Source: Paraphaeosphaeria minitans
Taxonomy: Eukaryota > Ascomycota > Dothideomycetes > Pleosporales > Didymosphaeriaceae
Assembly (NCBI GenBank): GCA_015832175.1
Contig: WJXW01000007.1
Coordinates: 496,001-560,000, forward strand
DNA: 64,000 bases
Reading direction: 5' to 3'
Position numbers and translations under genes: made by a program. Shown here one piece after another: positions 22,143-34,929 of the stretch (the first letter of the stretch is position 1; each line of letters starts with the position of its first letter). A model generated the notes under the pieces. It made no database searches. It had not been told where the DNA came from and saw only the letters and a program-made list of their open reading frames with translations.

Positions 22143-23150
22143 ATGACACAATCACATTTCTTCGCCCTCCCCCGCGAACTCCGCGACGCAATCTATGACC
22201 AGCTCCTCCTCTCCACTGCCCCCCTTCCCGCCATCCCGGACGAGAGATTCATGGCCTACAGCACCAGCCCATGTAGTAACTTCCGCAAAATCTACGACGC
22301 CCCGAGCGCGATGCGTGGGGAATTCGGGTGCGCATACTCACTGGCGCCCATCCCTTCGACCTGCGCGAGTTTTATCGCGTGTAGTAGGCAGGCGAACAAG
22401 GAGATGGAGGAGGCACGGGAAAGGCTGGAGAGGAAAAAGGAGGTTTGTGCGAGGCTGGATTGTCTGGCGATGGAGGAGAGCTGGCACTACTTCACCCTCG
22501 TGTCCATGCCGCTCGTGTCCACCTCCCCCCCGCCGGCACAAAGCCTGTCCTTGCTGCCGCCCTGGCTTTGCACCTACGTGGCTCTGTTCCTGGGCTCCCT
22601 GCTCCCGTGGGGCACTGTATCTGCTCCCCCGGCGTCGACAACGTGCATCCCCCGCCTCTGGGTCGACGTCCGCCTCGCAGGGACCCGCAAAGACAAGTAC
22701 CGCCGTGCCAGCAGTCCCGCGGGCCGCACCGGCTGGGCCATCTGTGCGGCGCTCAAGCGGCTCCTCTTTCGCGGGCCGGAGCTCGCTGCAGACCACGGAC
22801 GACCTTCCACTAGTGTTGTCTGCATCGACGAACTCGTGCTCAACGTCGTGCCGCCGTGCCCAGCACCTAACGGCGCGCCGGCGGCGCTGCTCGACGAAGA
22901 CTTCCCGCTCGATGGCGACGGCGAGGGGACTGTGCATCCGCGAACGGTGGCGCAGGAGCTGGTCAGCGTGTGGGGAAAGATTTGGGCGGGTGATGAGTTC
23001 AGGGGGATCCTATATGGGGGCTTGCTGGAGAGGATTGGATGGGTGAGGGTTTGTGTGGATGGGGAGACGTGGAGAGTTAGGGAGTTGAGGGGGGTGTTGG
23101 AGACGGGGCAGCGGGAGAGGAAGAGGATTGCGGCGAGGGGGTCGTGGTGA
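22143..23150 (+). CDS. Hypothetical protein with F-box-like/2EXR-like N-terminus
   Basis: A single exon of 335 residues. The start MTQSHFFALPRELRDAIYDQ matches the LPxELRDxIYxxLL motif found at the head of many fungal F-box-like and 2EXR proteins. The rest is less conserved: an amphipathic Glu/Arg helix near residue 85, a hydrophobic stretch (LLPPWLCTYVALFLGSLLPW, about 140-160), and a C-terminal part with LVSVWGKIWAGDEFRGILYGG. No catalytic domain is visible. It might be a substrate adaptor, but this rests on the N-terminal motif only. The real start and length are likely, as codon use is strongly biased in this frame. Confidence 0.72.
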   Translation: MTQSHFFALPRELRDAIYDQLLLSTAPLPAIPDERFMAYSTSPCSNFRKIYDAPSAMRGEFGCAYSLAPIPSTCASFIACSRQANKEMEEARERLERKKEVCARLDCLAMEESWHYFTLVSMPLVSTSPPPAQSLSLLPPWLCTYVALFLGSLLPWGTVSAPPASTTCIPRLWVDVRLAGTRKDKYRRASSPAGRTGWAICAALKRLLFRGPELAADHGRPSTSVVCIDELVLNVVPPCPAPNGAPAALLDEDFPLDGDGEGTVHPRTVAQELVSVWGKIWAGDEFRGILYGGLLERIGWVRVCVDGETWRVRELRGVLETGQRERKRIAARGSW

Positions 23151-24704
23151 GGGGTCGGTGGGTGTAGGTCGTGTGCAGTAATGAGATATCGGTGGTGGGT
23201 GGCGTAGTGCAGGTAAGGTATCAAGGTGTCGGTGGTAGGTGGCGGGGTGTCTAGGTGGGGGCCGTATAGGTATGCACTCTGGTGCGTTGTCTGAAACCGG
23301 TTCGGCCTGGGTGGCAGCAGATGTCGCACCGCTCTTAGAGACTGGGCCATGCAGACTCCTGGCTGCCATGGGACATCGGTAATGAGCCATGCCGAGCGTG
23401 GCATGTCTGTGTACGTTGAACTAATCCACAAATCACGTGAGGAAGTCCAGATGTCGCACCAACATCTAGACAACCAAAGAATCCACTGTAGGCATCTATT
23501 GACCCAAAGTCAAGGCGTTCTGTGTGGGGTAGATGGTTGCACCGAGTCGTGACCATGGCATTTCTAGCAGCCGTGGGGAACGGTGGTCGTTGCACCGATT
23601 CACGCACGACGACGCCATGGCCATGGAAAGCCATGCTGCCAGCCATGGATATGCCACGGATATGGTCATGGGCTGAGTTGGCAACATGCCCTCGGTCTGA
23701 ATTTGGTGAAATATGCGCGCGTGCATGCGAGCAAGCGACTAGGTATCTTTGCCGCGCACAACTTCGTGGATGGGTGAAATGAAGCGAGCCTGTGCCGCAC
23801 AGCCCTGCCTCTTCACCGGTCCATGCAGCATGCAGCAGAGAAAGCAGTTGTTCTCTCGTCAGACAAGCCCATGGTCCGAAGGGGAGAAAGGGGCTTTTTC
23901 CCGAGCGCGGGCATCTGGGTCAGCATCTTGGCAGCCAAAGCGGAGGGTGGCCTGCTGCTTGCCTTTGGCATGTCTCTGGCTACGAGTGAAGACGCCTAGA
24001 GTGCCGTGGAGAGCTGTAACCTGGAGAGCTGGTCTGATCGCTGCGATGGGGGGTGAGACGATCGCCATTCGTCCCATCCCATCGGTGTGGCCCTCAGGGG
24101 TAGGTGCCTAGGTACCGTAGGTAACGGGCCGATGCGCACACGTCGTCCTGTCGCTCCGCCCGTCTTGGAACCTCGATTCGTCGGTGCGCAGTTGTCCAGA
24201 CCGCGCACTGCGCAGAGTCTGCACGAGGTAGATAGTGACATACGGTAGTGTTGCTTTACACCGAAGTGGGCAATGGGCGCTGCCCGCTCGGGGCTAAAAA
24301 AAGTGCCCCCCCGCAGCAAGGCTGACGGCCATCAACGCCGGCTGCACAACGCTTGCGCCCATAGTACTATGTACATACCTGTGTAGACTACCTACCCATC
24401 GCAAGCCAGCGGGCTTGTTTGATGAAACAAGTCTCCGCGTCACAGCCCCTTGCCTGCCACGGCGGGCCAGCGGCGTGCCCATTGGCCCGCCTGCGCCGTG
24501 CTGCAGGCTGGGCAATGCAGGGGCCGCTGGGGGACATTGTGCACGTCTGACACCACGGAGTCGCACCAGCGACTACGCGCAGCCCCGGGCGGATTGCCTT
24601 CCTTTTGGGAAGACTCTTGTCCTTCTCTTTGTTATATGGGTCTCTGCTCCCCGATCTTCCTCTTCAATCACTCTTTTGCCGTCACTTCCGGTGCTTTTCC
24701 TACG
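23151..24704. other. Intergenic, no gene seen
   Basis: Mixed sequence with GCCTAGGTACC near 24106 and no supported frames; several short frames overlap on both strands. Confidence 0.55.
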
Positions 24705-24898
24705 CAGTCCACTTTTCTGCCTCCATACATTTCACTGGCGAGCACGTCCATACGCGTACCGAACTATTTCCTACCGAAGCTTAACACATTACTTGCTTAG
24801 GCGGCTACACAGTCCACTTTTCTGCTCCCCATACCCTGGCGAGCGTACTGTACTGTTTCCTTCCGAGCTTTACACAGTACCTGCTTCAGTGGCTACAC
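24705..24898. repeat. Imperfect tandem duplication in the bestrophin promoter/leader
   Basis: Two units, about 24705-24809 and 24810-24898. Both start CAGTCCACTTTTCTGC, share CTGGCGAGC, TTTCCT.CCGA and AGCTT, and end GGCTACA. The second unit is about 16 bp shorter. They end about 50 bp before the start codon. Confidence 0.75.
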
Positions 24899-24947
24899 CG
24901 TGACTGCTGGACAGTTCTCCACGCGTCCGACCAGCCTCATCGCCATC

Positions 24948-26532
24948 ATGGCTTCTTCCCTGTCGACCGAAGGCAGCAAGACGCTGAAGCCTGGCACCAT
25001 TGAGATTCCGGCCTCTCGTGGCAGCGCTGATGCTCCCATGTCGCCGCGTTCGTGGAGGCACAGGACGACGACGTACAAGCCGCCCTCGAGGCAGCACACG
25101 GCCGCCTCGCTCGACGCCGAGGACTACTTTGTGCGTATCTGACACTGCATCTCCAAACCTTCAATTCCTAACCCACTGAACAGGTGGGCCCCCGCGACAT
25201 GGCTAAGCACTCAAAATGGCCTTTCTTTATGCGCATGCACGGCTCCGTGCTTCCCAAGATGATCCTCCCGTTGGTCGTCGTCGCGCTCTGGTCGACCCTG
25301 ATCACCTGTCTCTGTCAATTCGTGTACGAACTCAAGGTCAGCAGTCTGCTGCTCACGGTGCTGGGTTTCGTCGTCGGTATGGCCATCTCGTTCCGCACGT
25401 CGTCCGCGTACGAGCGGTACACCGAGGGCCGCAAGTACTGGTCCCAGCTGCTGCTGGTGGGCCAGAACTTCTCCAGGACCGTCTGGGTGCATGTTGCTGA
25501 GCGCGACGGCGAGCTCGGAAAGGAGGATCTGCTTGCCAAAGTGTAGGTTATCCAAATCTTTACTGTGGAAAGCGACTTACAACCCCACAGCTCAGCACTC
25601 AACCTCGTGGTCGCCTTCTCCCGCTCCCTGCTCCACAAGCTCCGCTTCGAGCCCGGCATCGACTACCCGGACCTCAAGTCTCGCGTCGAGTACCTCGAGA
25701 CTTTCGCCAAAGCTGCCGAAGCCGAGATCCCCAAGCCCAAGAAGTCGGGCAAGGTCAAAGTCATCGGCGAGTCCCTGGGCGTCACGTTCGCCGAATCCAA
25801 CCCCCGCAAGCGCATCAAGCGCTCCAAGAAGCCGCTTGGCAACCTGCCCCTCGAGATCTTGTCTCACATGTCCTCCTATGTCGAATACGTCAACCAGAAC
25901 GAGACGCTCAAAAACGGGTTGTATCACAACCAGCTGAGTAAGTCAGTCCCCACCCAGCCCATAGCCTTTAGCTGATCGTCCTAGTCACCTCCATCGTCGC
26001 CTTCAACGACGTCCTCGTCGGCGTCGACCGCGTCCTTAACACCCCCCTCCCCATCGCCTACTCCATCGCCATCTCCCAGATCACCTGGGTCTACGTCATG
26101 ATGCTGCCCTTCCAGATGTGGGACGACCTCCGCTGGGTCACGATCCCCGGCTCCATCTTCGCCGCCTACATCATCCTCGGCATCGCCGCCATTGGCCGCG
26201 AAATCGAGAACCCGTTCGGCGAGGACGTCAACGACTTGCCCCTCGACGCCTTCTGCCTGGAGCTCGAGGCCGACATTGACTACATCATGAGCAACCCCCG
26301 GCCGCGGGTCGCAGAGTTTTTCAGGAGTCCGTTGAACAAGCCGCTCGGCCCGTTGAGCGAGAAGAACTTTGATGCCTGGATGGGCAGGACCAAGCAGGAC
26401 ATCCGCGATGCGCTGATGACCAAGACGAAGGCGGATATGCGGATCCGCGCTAGCTTCCATGTGGCGCGCGACCAGGACGAGGACGACGAGAAGGCTGTCC
26501 AACTGCAGCACGGGCAGCAGCAGGATCACTAG
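24948..26532 (+). CDS. Bestrophin-like (RFP-TM/UPF0187) chloride channel
   Basis: Anion-channel-type membrane protein. Four exons, 24948-25130, 25184-25542, 25591-25937 and 25985-26532, give 478 residues with closing phases; all introns are about 47-53 bp. The N-terminus is Ser/Thr/Arg-rich and probably cytosolic. The core begins GPRDMAKHSKWPFFMRMHGS. A first hydrophobic pair (ILPLVVVALWSTLITCLCQF, SLLLTVLGFVVGMAISFRTS) is followed by AYERYTEGRKYW, which is typical of the family. After a long basic linker comes the second pair (SIVAFNDVLVGVDRVLNTPL, YSIAISQITWVYVMMLPF) and then GREIENPFGEDVNDLPLD, the fungal counterpart of the bestrophin Asp/Glu gating segment. The tail is His/Gln-rich. Selectivity and location (plasma or internal membrane) cannot be read from sequence. 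Confidence 0.93.
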
Positions 26533-27146
26533 GTGCGGGCGTGCGAACGAGCGCTAGTGGGTGAGCATACGAGCTAATAAGCTCGTCGGCTTGCAAGATG
26601 CATTATACCCCAAACTGCCCCCTCTCCCCTTTTAGCCTTTATACATTGACATTTTCACTGCATAGCATAGCGTGGGATCATCTCTTTTTCGCCTCCATCC
26701 GTTCATCCATCTGTTCGCTTCAGCGCAAGGACGGCGTTCTCAAGTCATTCCGCCAACGTAGCATAGTCGTATTGCACAATCGTGCGCTGTCAACATACCA
26801 AAAGCTCAAGTTTCTTACTATCCGTTCATTGAAATTTCAAAGTTGCGTTTTCGAGCCTCGTGCTGTTTGTCCGTCCGTCGACTTTGCTGAAGAAGCAGCG
26901 AAGTCACGTGCCACTGTCCTTACCTAGGTACTTGGATACCTTCCCCACCCGGAACAGTCCAACGACATCTTCATGTTACTTCCAAAACGAAAATCATTAC
27001 TCTGCGGTGACGTGCTAGCTTACGCGTCCGAGTGCGATGGTGGTGTGCCTGGCCTCCACGCGCCAGGCAGCCATGGAACATAACACTGGTGACCCGTCCA
27101 ACCCACCCCAGCCCAGCCTGTCGTACAGGCTAAGCAAGTCGATCAG
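26533..27146. other. Intergenic, no gene seen
   Basis: Carries an exact TACCTAGGTA palindrome at 26931-26940. A short out-of-frame ATG frame at 27037 overlaps the next gene's leader. Confidence 0.6.
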
Positions 27147-28938
27147 ATGGGCCTCCTCGATCTCCCCGTCGACCTCTTACGCCCCATCATCAGAGACATC
27201 GTCCTCGGGCCCTCTCACTCCAGTTACCGCAGATTAAAGGTAGGATGCCCGCCATGGGCGAACACCGATGTCATCAGTCTCGCCCGTGTGAACAGTAAGT
27301 CTTGTACACTTTCTAAGTACTTCTACTTACCAGACGCCGTCAGCCGTTCTCGAAACGGAAGTCTTGCTCATTCTGGAGGAAGCGCGGTTCCTCATCACCA
27401 ACGTCACACGCCCCTCCTCCACTTTCGACCTCCATCCTGACTACGCGGATTTCATCGCGCGATACGTCCTCATCCGACCCTATTCAGGTGCCACTCCTTG
27501 GAACGCCCACTTCCCTGCACTCGTGGATGGCGTCGTCGACGCTATCATCCAGCTACGACCACAAAGTGCGCCACTGAGAACGCAAATGGTGACGACGCTG
27601 TGCCGCAAGGCGTCGTTGCATTTACTAGCCAGCAAGACGGTCGGAGACATATCCTGGCGGAGTTTCAACGAGCATCTCCTCGTCGCGGCAACGCATTTGA
27701 AGCAGCTCTCCGTGCTCGCGGAGCTGCTGGATCAGAACCCGAACCTCACCCACATTCATAGTGACTTCTTCGGGTTCCCTTTGCAAGCCGCAATCGCAGC
27801 CGACGACGTGAATCTCGTGCGCCGGTTGCTCTTGCACGGCGCATCGTTCGAGCACGCAGTATGGCTGAAAGACGTTGTCCGCGCGCGCCACGCACCGCGG
27901 CTCCTCAGCGTGCTTACGAGCCAGAAGAATGTAATTGATGTGCTCCGCTCGTCCATACGCTATGTCACAGATGCCATCGCGGATGCAGTTGAGCTCGGAA
28001 AGGAAGACGTCGCTATCGCGCTGCTGCAGACGCAGGAAGACGCCTCCGGTCACGGGAGTATGAGCTTCTACCTGCGCAAGGCAGTCTTCGAAGCGTGCAG
28101 GAAAAGTATGCACGAGCTTCTTGTCCTGATCATCGAGGCGGGGGCTTTCGTGAGGACGAGCGCGTGGACGGGGCCGAGTTTACGCCACTTGCTGGTTGCG
28201 GCGTGCAAGGCGGACGAACCCGCTGTTCTGCGGATGCTCCTCGAGAAAACGAAGGGGTTGAAGACCGGGGTTCCGCTGGAGGACGTATTAGTTCAAGCCA
28301 TGAGGACGGGCACAACGAACGCGCTGCGTGTCCTCCTCGATCACGGCGTGCGCCTTTCTGCAGTGCGGGCATTCAAGCTCCTCGCTTCCGTCGCCCCGTG
28401 GCCTGCAGTCATCACTTCGACACCTGCTGATGCGACCACCGCGCTCCATCACGCCGTGTTTCTCCTCGAGCACAAAGCAGTCAATCTCGAGGCACTGCTC
28501 GCTGTGGAAGAACATACTGGCTTCGGCGCCGCGCACCTCATGATGGTTGCCGCGCATAGAGGTAATTTCACTTTGCTCGAAGCCCTTGCGCGGTTCGGGG
28601 TACCTCTTGACGACATGGAATTCTATGCAAAGGCGGGATGTGCGGCACCGGTCGTTGCTGCGGAGGCGTACGGGCGGGAAGAGACTGCGGCGAAGCTGAG
28701 GACGCTAGTCGTAGAGAAGAAAATGGAGGCCAAGAGGGTTGTTGTGGAGATGTCCAACAGGACGAAGAAGGCGGATGGGGTGGGTGAGATTGGGAGGGGG
28801 TTGGACGATGTGCAGCACCCCGCGAGATCCCCAGTCGTCAATGTTCAATATCGGAGATCCGCCGCTCTCGCGAGCGCGATTGCGTGCGGGATCGGGAACG
28901 GGAGCAGAATCAGAGACCAGGACCTCGATGATTGGTGA
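27147..28938 (+). CDS. F-box-like, ankyrin-repeat-like protein
   Basis: Two exons, 27147-27294 and 27344-28938, joined by a 49-bp intron, give 580 residues. The N-terminus MGLLDLPVDLLRPIIRDIVL resembles a degenerate F-box, and SLARVNTVLETEVLL across the splice continues the F-box-like helix pattern. The middle holds helix-turn-helix repeats of ankyrin type: FPLQAAIAADDVNLVRRLLL, ADAVELGKEDVAIALLQT, LLVAACKADEPAVLRMLLEK, AMRTGTTNALRVLLDHGV and HLMMVAAHRGNFTLLEALAR. The C-terminus is basic and coiled-coil-like. A substrate-adaptor or scaffold role is inferred only. The acceptor at 27343 rather than 27333 keeps the frame. Confidence 0.82.
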
Positions 28939-30041
28939 CGAGTAAACTTATAGATATGATGCCTGGCATGTTAGTAACAAGATGACGGCTCGGCTAGCTT
29001 TCTAGAGTAGACGTCGGCATTGGTCAGTTGGGTTGAAAGTTTCAAATGACAAAGTGACAAGGTGAGGTGTAAGAGAACGGGAGCAATTCAAGTAGGTGGA
29101 GCTATCTAGGGATATAAGACTGGTGCGCACCTTCCTGTACACTGGGGCACCTTCCGCACGCCAGAGGTGCCTTCCAACAGTTTCGAGACCCAATTGTAGT
29201 CGCTGTTTTCTTTGTACAGGGCCGTCGCTTGTCGATGTCGAGCTTGCATACTATCTATCCTTCCTCGGTGCCCTCGTCAAGCCTTCAGCAGTGGCAACGT
29301 TACCATCGCCAGCGCAGACACCAATGACCTTCCTCTGATCAATCCAAATTGGCTGACGGATCCTACGGACGTCACAGTCGTAATAGCCACCTCGCATGGG
29401 GAAAGAAGACGATATGAACGCTGTTGTAGATAGCAAGGCGCAGGTATCGAGGGTCAGTGGGCTGAGGGTTGTAGATACGAGCTCTTTTGCTCTGCTGCCT
29501 CCATGGCATCCACAGAGTACGATCCATGCATTAGCAGAGAAAACTGTTAATGATATCAAAGCGGCAAACTAGGTATGAGCGGGGGTTACGCAGGAAAGTA
29601 TGTCAATTAAAATTGGTATATCTGGCTTGCCCGTGGTGTTGATAACGGTGATACTACGATAATAGGTCTTCGTGTCCGAAATCCCCGTGTCCGTAGGTGA
29701 GGTCCAACATACCTAACGGTAAGGGGCACTGCCGAAAATTCGGTGGCCACGTCCTCAATGGATCCATATGGGAAAATGGTAGAGGGGAAATGCAATAAGC
29801 GTGGGGTCTGACTTGGTTCTGTGGATCGTGGGGGCGACGATATATCCATCTACGGCGCTCACCTGAGTGAACATTCAGAAACCTAGACTAGATATACTTG
29901 GGATACCTAACTAAAGGCGCGATATCGGAACACTTTTCGCCTAGCGCGAGCGATGGCGTGTCGGGGAACTTTTTCGGCAAACTTTCTGCCGACTGCTCCT
30001 TCTCCTGAGCTACCCTGTCTGTCACTCCAGCTTTTCGCGGC
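28939..30041. other. Intergenic, no gene seen
   Basis: 1.1 kb; short frames only. The flank becomes gradually more AT-rich toward the right. Confidence 0.55.
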
Positions 30042-32194
30042 ATGGAGCCTCTGGGCCAGTCAACTTCTCCACAAAGACGCCGTTCGAGCGAGCGTCACAA
30101 ATATACAATCCAGAGCCGTTTCGGTAGTGCACGTCAGTACCGGAGTAGAAAGAGCCGACCATGTGATGCCTGTAGGAAGCGGAAAACAGCTTGCGTCATC
30201 CGTAAGGAACCACCCTGTGAGTAATTATGGTGAGATCCAGTGCAATGTTGAATGCTAATTGCATTGCGGTCTTCAGGTACATTCTGCAGAAGTCGTGGAC
30301 TAGAATGCATATCGGATGGAAAGCATGCAAGCCCCGGGCCTATACCCAATGATGCACCAACCAGTCCTTCACCTTCCAGACAACCCCGGCTTGAAGCGTC
30401 AATGTTACCATCACGTGTAAGTACAGTACATCTAAACGAGGCCGTTGAGAGCGCAACAACACGGGTAGATATGTCAACTTGTTTCCAAAATGTGTTATCG
30501 CCAGCGGACCCCCCTGCAGCACCGTCTCGGGCGGATCAACCAGCACTGCCTAATATACACACCCTTGAGGATAACAGGGACAGAACAGCCCACAGTATGG
30601 GGCTAGCTGCGGAGCAAGACACCTACGTTCTAAACGCTTTAAAATACGCCATCATAAGCGACCTGGACGAAGTTGATGCAGACATTGTTCGGGTTTACGA
30701 CGGCAGCAGCCATCCCTGCAGGCCCCCGGTGCATTTCTTCTCCTCGAGAACAAGTTTCCGAGCTATACCAACCACGCGCTGCAAGCTGCGTCTGATACCA
30801 TTGAGGCCACTGTTCACCCGTATGGGCTGAAGCTGGTTAATCTTTTCTTTCAGTTCGTACATCCAGCATATCCCATCCTATCCAAATTTCGTTTTCTTCG
30901 CCAATACTCCACGTCTAAGACCGAGCTACCAGCATCGCTTCGAGGAGCTGTTTACGCTTTAGGTTGTGCCTTTTGGCATCGGGATGGCACATCCAACATC
31001 ACATGTCCGTTTGAGCAGCAAGAGCTAGTAAGCATGGCTCATATTTCTCTACGCCACGAATTAGAGGCTCCGAATTTATTCAAGCTTCAAGCATGTCTTC
31101 TGCTTCTTCATCCAAGGCCTCCAGACATTGACAGCGTGGAAACGCCAAGCACGTGGATCCTTGCTGCACAAGCTACAGCATGCGCCCAGATGATCGGCCT
31201 CCATCGCGACCCTACAGAGTGGAATATTGCGGCATGGGAAAAAAGCTTGAGAAGAAAGCTATGGTGGGCAACATACATGGCTGATTGTTGGTCTGCTGTT
31301 TGCCATGGCAATCCATCACACATCCACTCTACCTCGTTCGATACCCAATCCCTCGACATTGATGACATGAACTCCGATGAAGAAGTCCCTAGCGATCTTA
31401 AAAATCAGTTTCCTTCGGCAGTATCGCAAACCAGGCTTGCTGACGGGCTAAGATTTTTGGAGGCAGTCAAGATCAGTCGTCATCTCCACGACAACCTCGA
31501 ATGCGCTTTGTTAGTTCATCTCATTCATCCTTCACAGGTCCAGCATTTACCTACACAATATTCTGACCACCGAATAGTCAAGTCAACCCCAATCAACAGT
31601 CAATTACAAGCTCTCCTTCCGACCGACTGGCAACCCTCGAAATGGACATGAGAGACTGGAAGGACGTAATCCCATCTTGCCTTGGTTTAGAAAAGCGTGG
31701 GCCATCTCAAGTTCATTGGAACGGTCAGTCTAAGCTCCTTACCGCAGCGCTGTTGTACCGAGGGTTAATGTATCCGGCAACAAGTGAAGCGAAAGCGGAG
31801 CCTTCGTCAAGCCTGCGGCGCTGGTTTGCAGCCGCGCTTGCTGCATTCAAGCCATTCACGGATTTTGTGTCGGCCTTAAAAGACGACGACTTAGATTATT
31901 TCTGGACTCGCCGTAGGTCAATCTAGCACGGACAATTGTTCCGTCGTCCACTAACTTGGACCGACAGATGCTCGATCACAACTAATACTGTGCGGCAACT
32001 TTCTCATCTACCTCTTCATACTCGCATTAGGCCCGGATGAAGTGAAATCAGCTTATCAGCTTCTGGACTGGTTTCATCAAGCGCTCCAGCGACTTGGAGT
32101 TAGTGGAAACTCAAATGTTCACTTACTGTTACGACCCCTCAAGCTACGTATTGACTCTTTCTTTGCCCAGGCTACTGACCTTCTCAAGCGTTGA
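30042..32194 (+). pseudogene. Zn2Cys6 transcription factor with an apparent one-base frameshift
   Basis: Fungal-specific nuclear regulator. Exons 30042-30216, 30277-31509, 31578-31912 and 31968-32194 were assigned by splice sites and protein pattern. The Zn2Cys6 cluster is C41-x2-C44-x6-C51-x7-C59-x2-C62-x6-C69, with C59 split by intron 1. Its middle region (AEQDTYVL.., ENKFPSYTNHAL, VHPAYPILSKFRFLRQY, WWATYMADCWSAV) and C-terminal part (LILCGNFLIYLF) match the Fungal_TF_MHR type. The frame is lost at about residue 207, in or near the C5 run at 30723-30727. As written, translation stops after 242 residues. One extra base there makes all later exon phases close at 656 residues. It is either a real loss-of-function indel or a homopolymer error. 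The gene lies about 1 kb from the mutated AT-rich block. Confidence 0.85.
30723..30727 (+). other. Putative frameshift site (C5 run) in the Zn2Cys6 gene
   Basis: Reading frame changes from the upstream ...DIVRVYDG frame to the downstream ..FLLLENKF frame across this short C run; no intron can explain it. Confidence 0.7.
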
Positions 32195-34470
<2,276 letters not shown>

Positions 34471-34879
34471 TGTTACAAACCAGATAGCAATATAGGAGTT
34501 GGGCGCTTATGAAGGTATAATAAAGCGACGACAGGGTTATAGACATAACAAAGAGATACTAAGAGGCTAGATTAGATTACGTAATACGCTTAGCCGCTTA
34601 GGAGCCCTAAGTAGCTAAGTAGGTTACGTAATACGCTTAGTTACTTAGGAGCACTAAGCAGTAGAGCAGCCTTAGTATATAGAAATATAAGAATAGACCT
34701 CTATACTTATGTTTAATCTGTTTATTAATCTATTATTTAGATTCTAGTAGACTAAATTATTAACTTGTTACACTTAGTTAAGATACTAATATATTAATAA
34801 GACTTTCTACTTTCTATAAGTACTCCTGCCTAAGAACTAACTTTAACCCTTAGGACTAGCTACCCTCTTAGATTTAATA
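34471..34879 (+). repeat. E1 5' LTR, U3 type B
   Basis: Starts TGTTACAAAC and ends ..GATTTAATA (TAACA mutated). Its U3 carries paired GTAATACGCTTAG..CTTAGGAGC blocks shared with the LTR at 56789-57199. The R-U5 is common to all Gypsy LTRs here. Confidence 0.88.
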
Positions 34880-34929
34880 TTTTAAACACCCTTAATATAA
34901 GTACTTTATAAACTCCTACTTCTTCTATA

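Noticed and set aside
23749..24111. 120-codon intergenic frame
   Set aside because: Low-complexity Ser/Arg/Pro/Trp composition with overlapping antisense frames; no homologous motif.
8151..26532. A biosynthetic gene cluster
   Set aside because: The genes are unrelated in function, and no backbone enzyme (PKS, NRPS, terpene synthase) is present.
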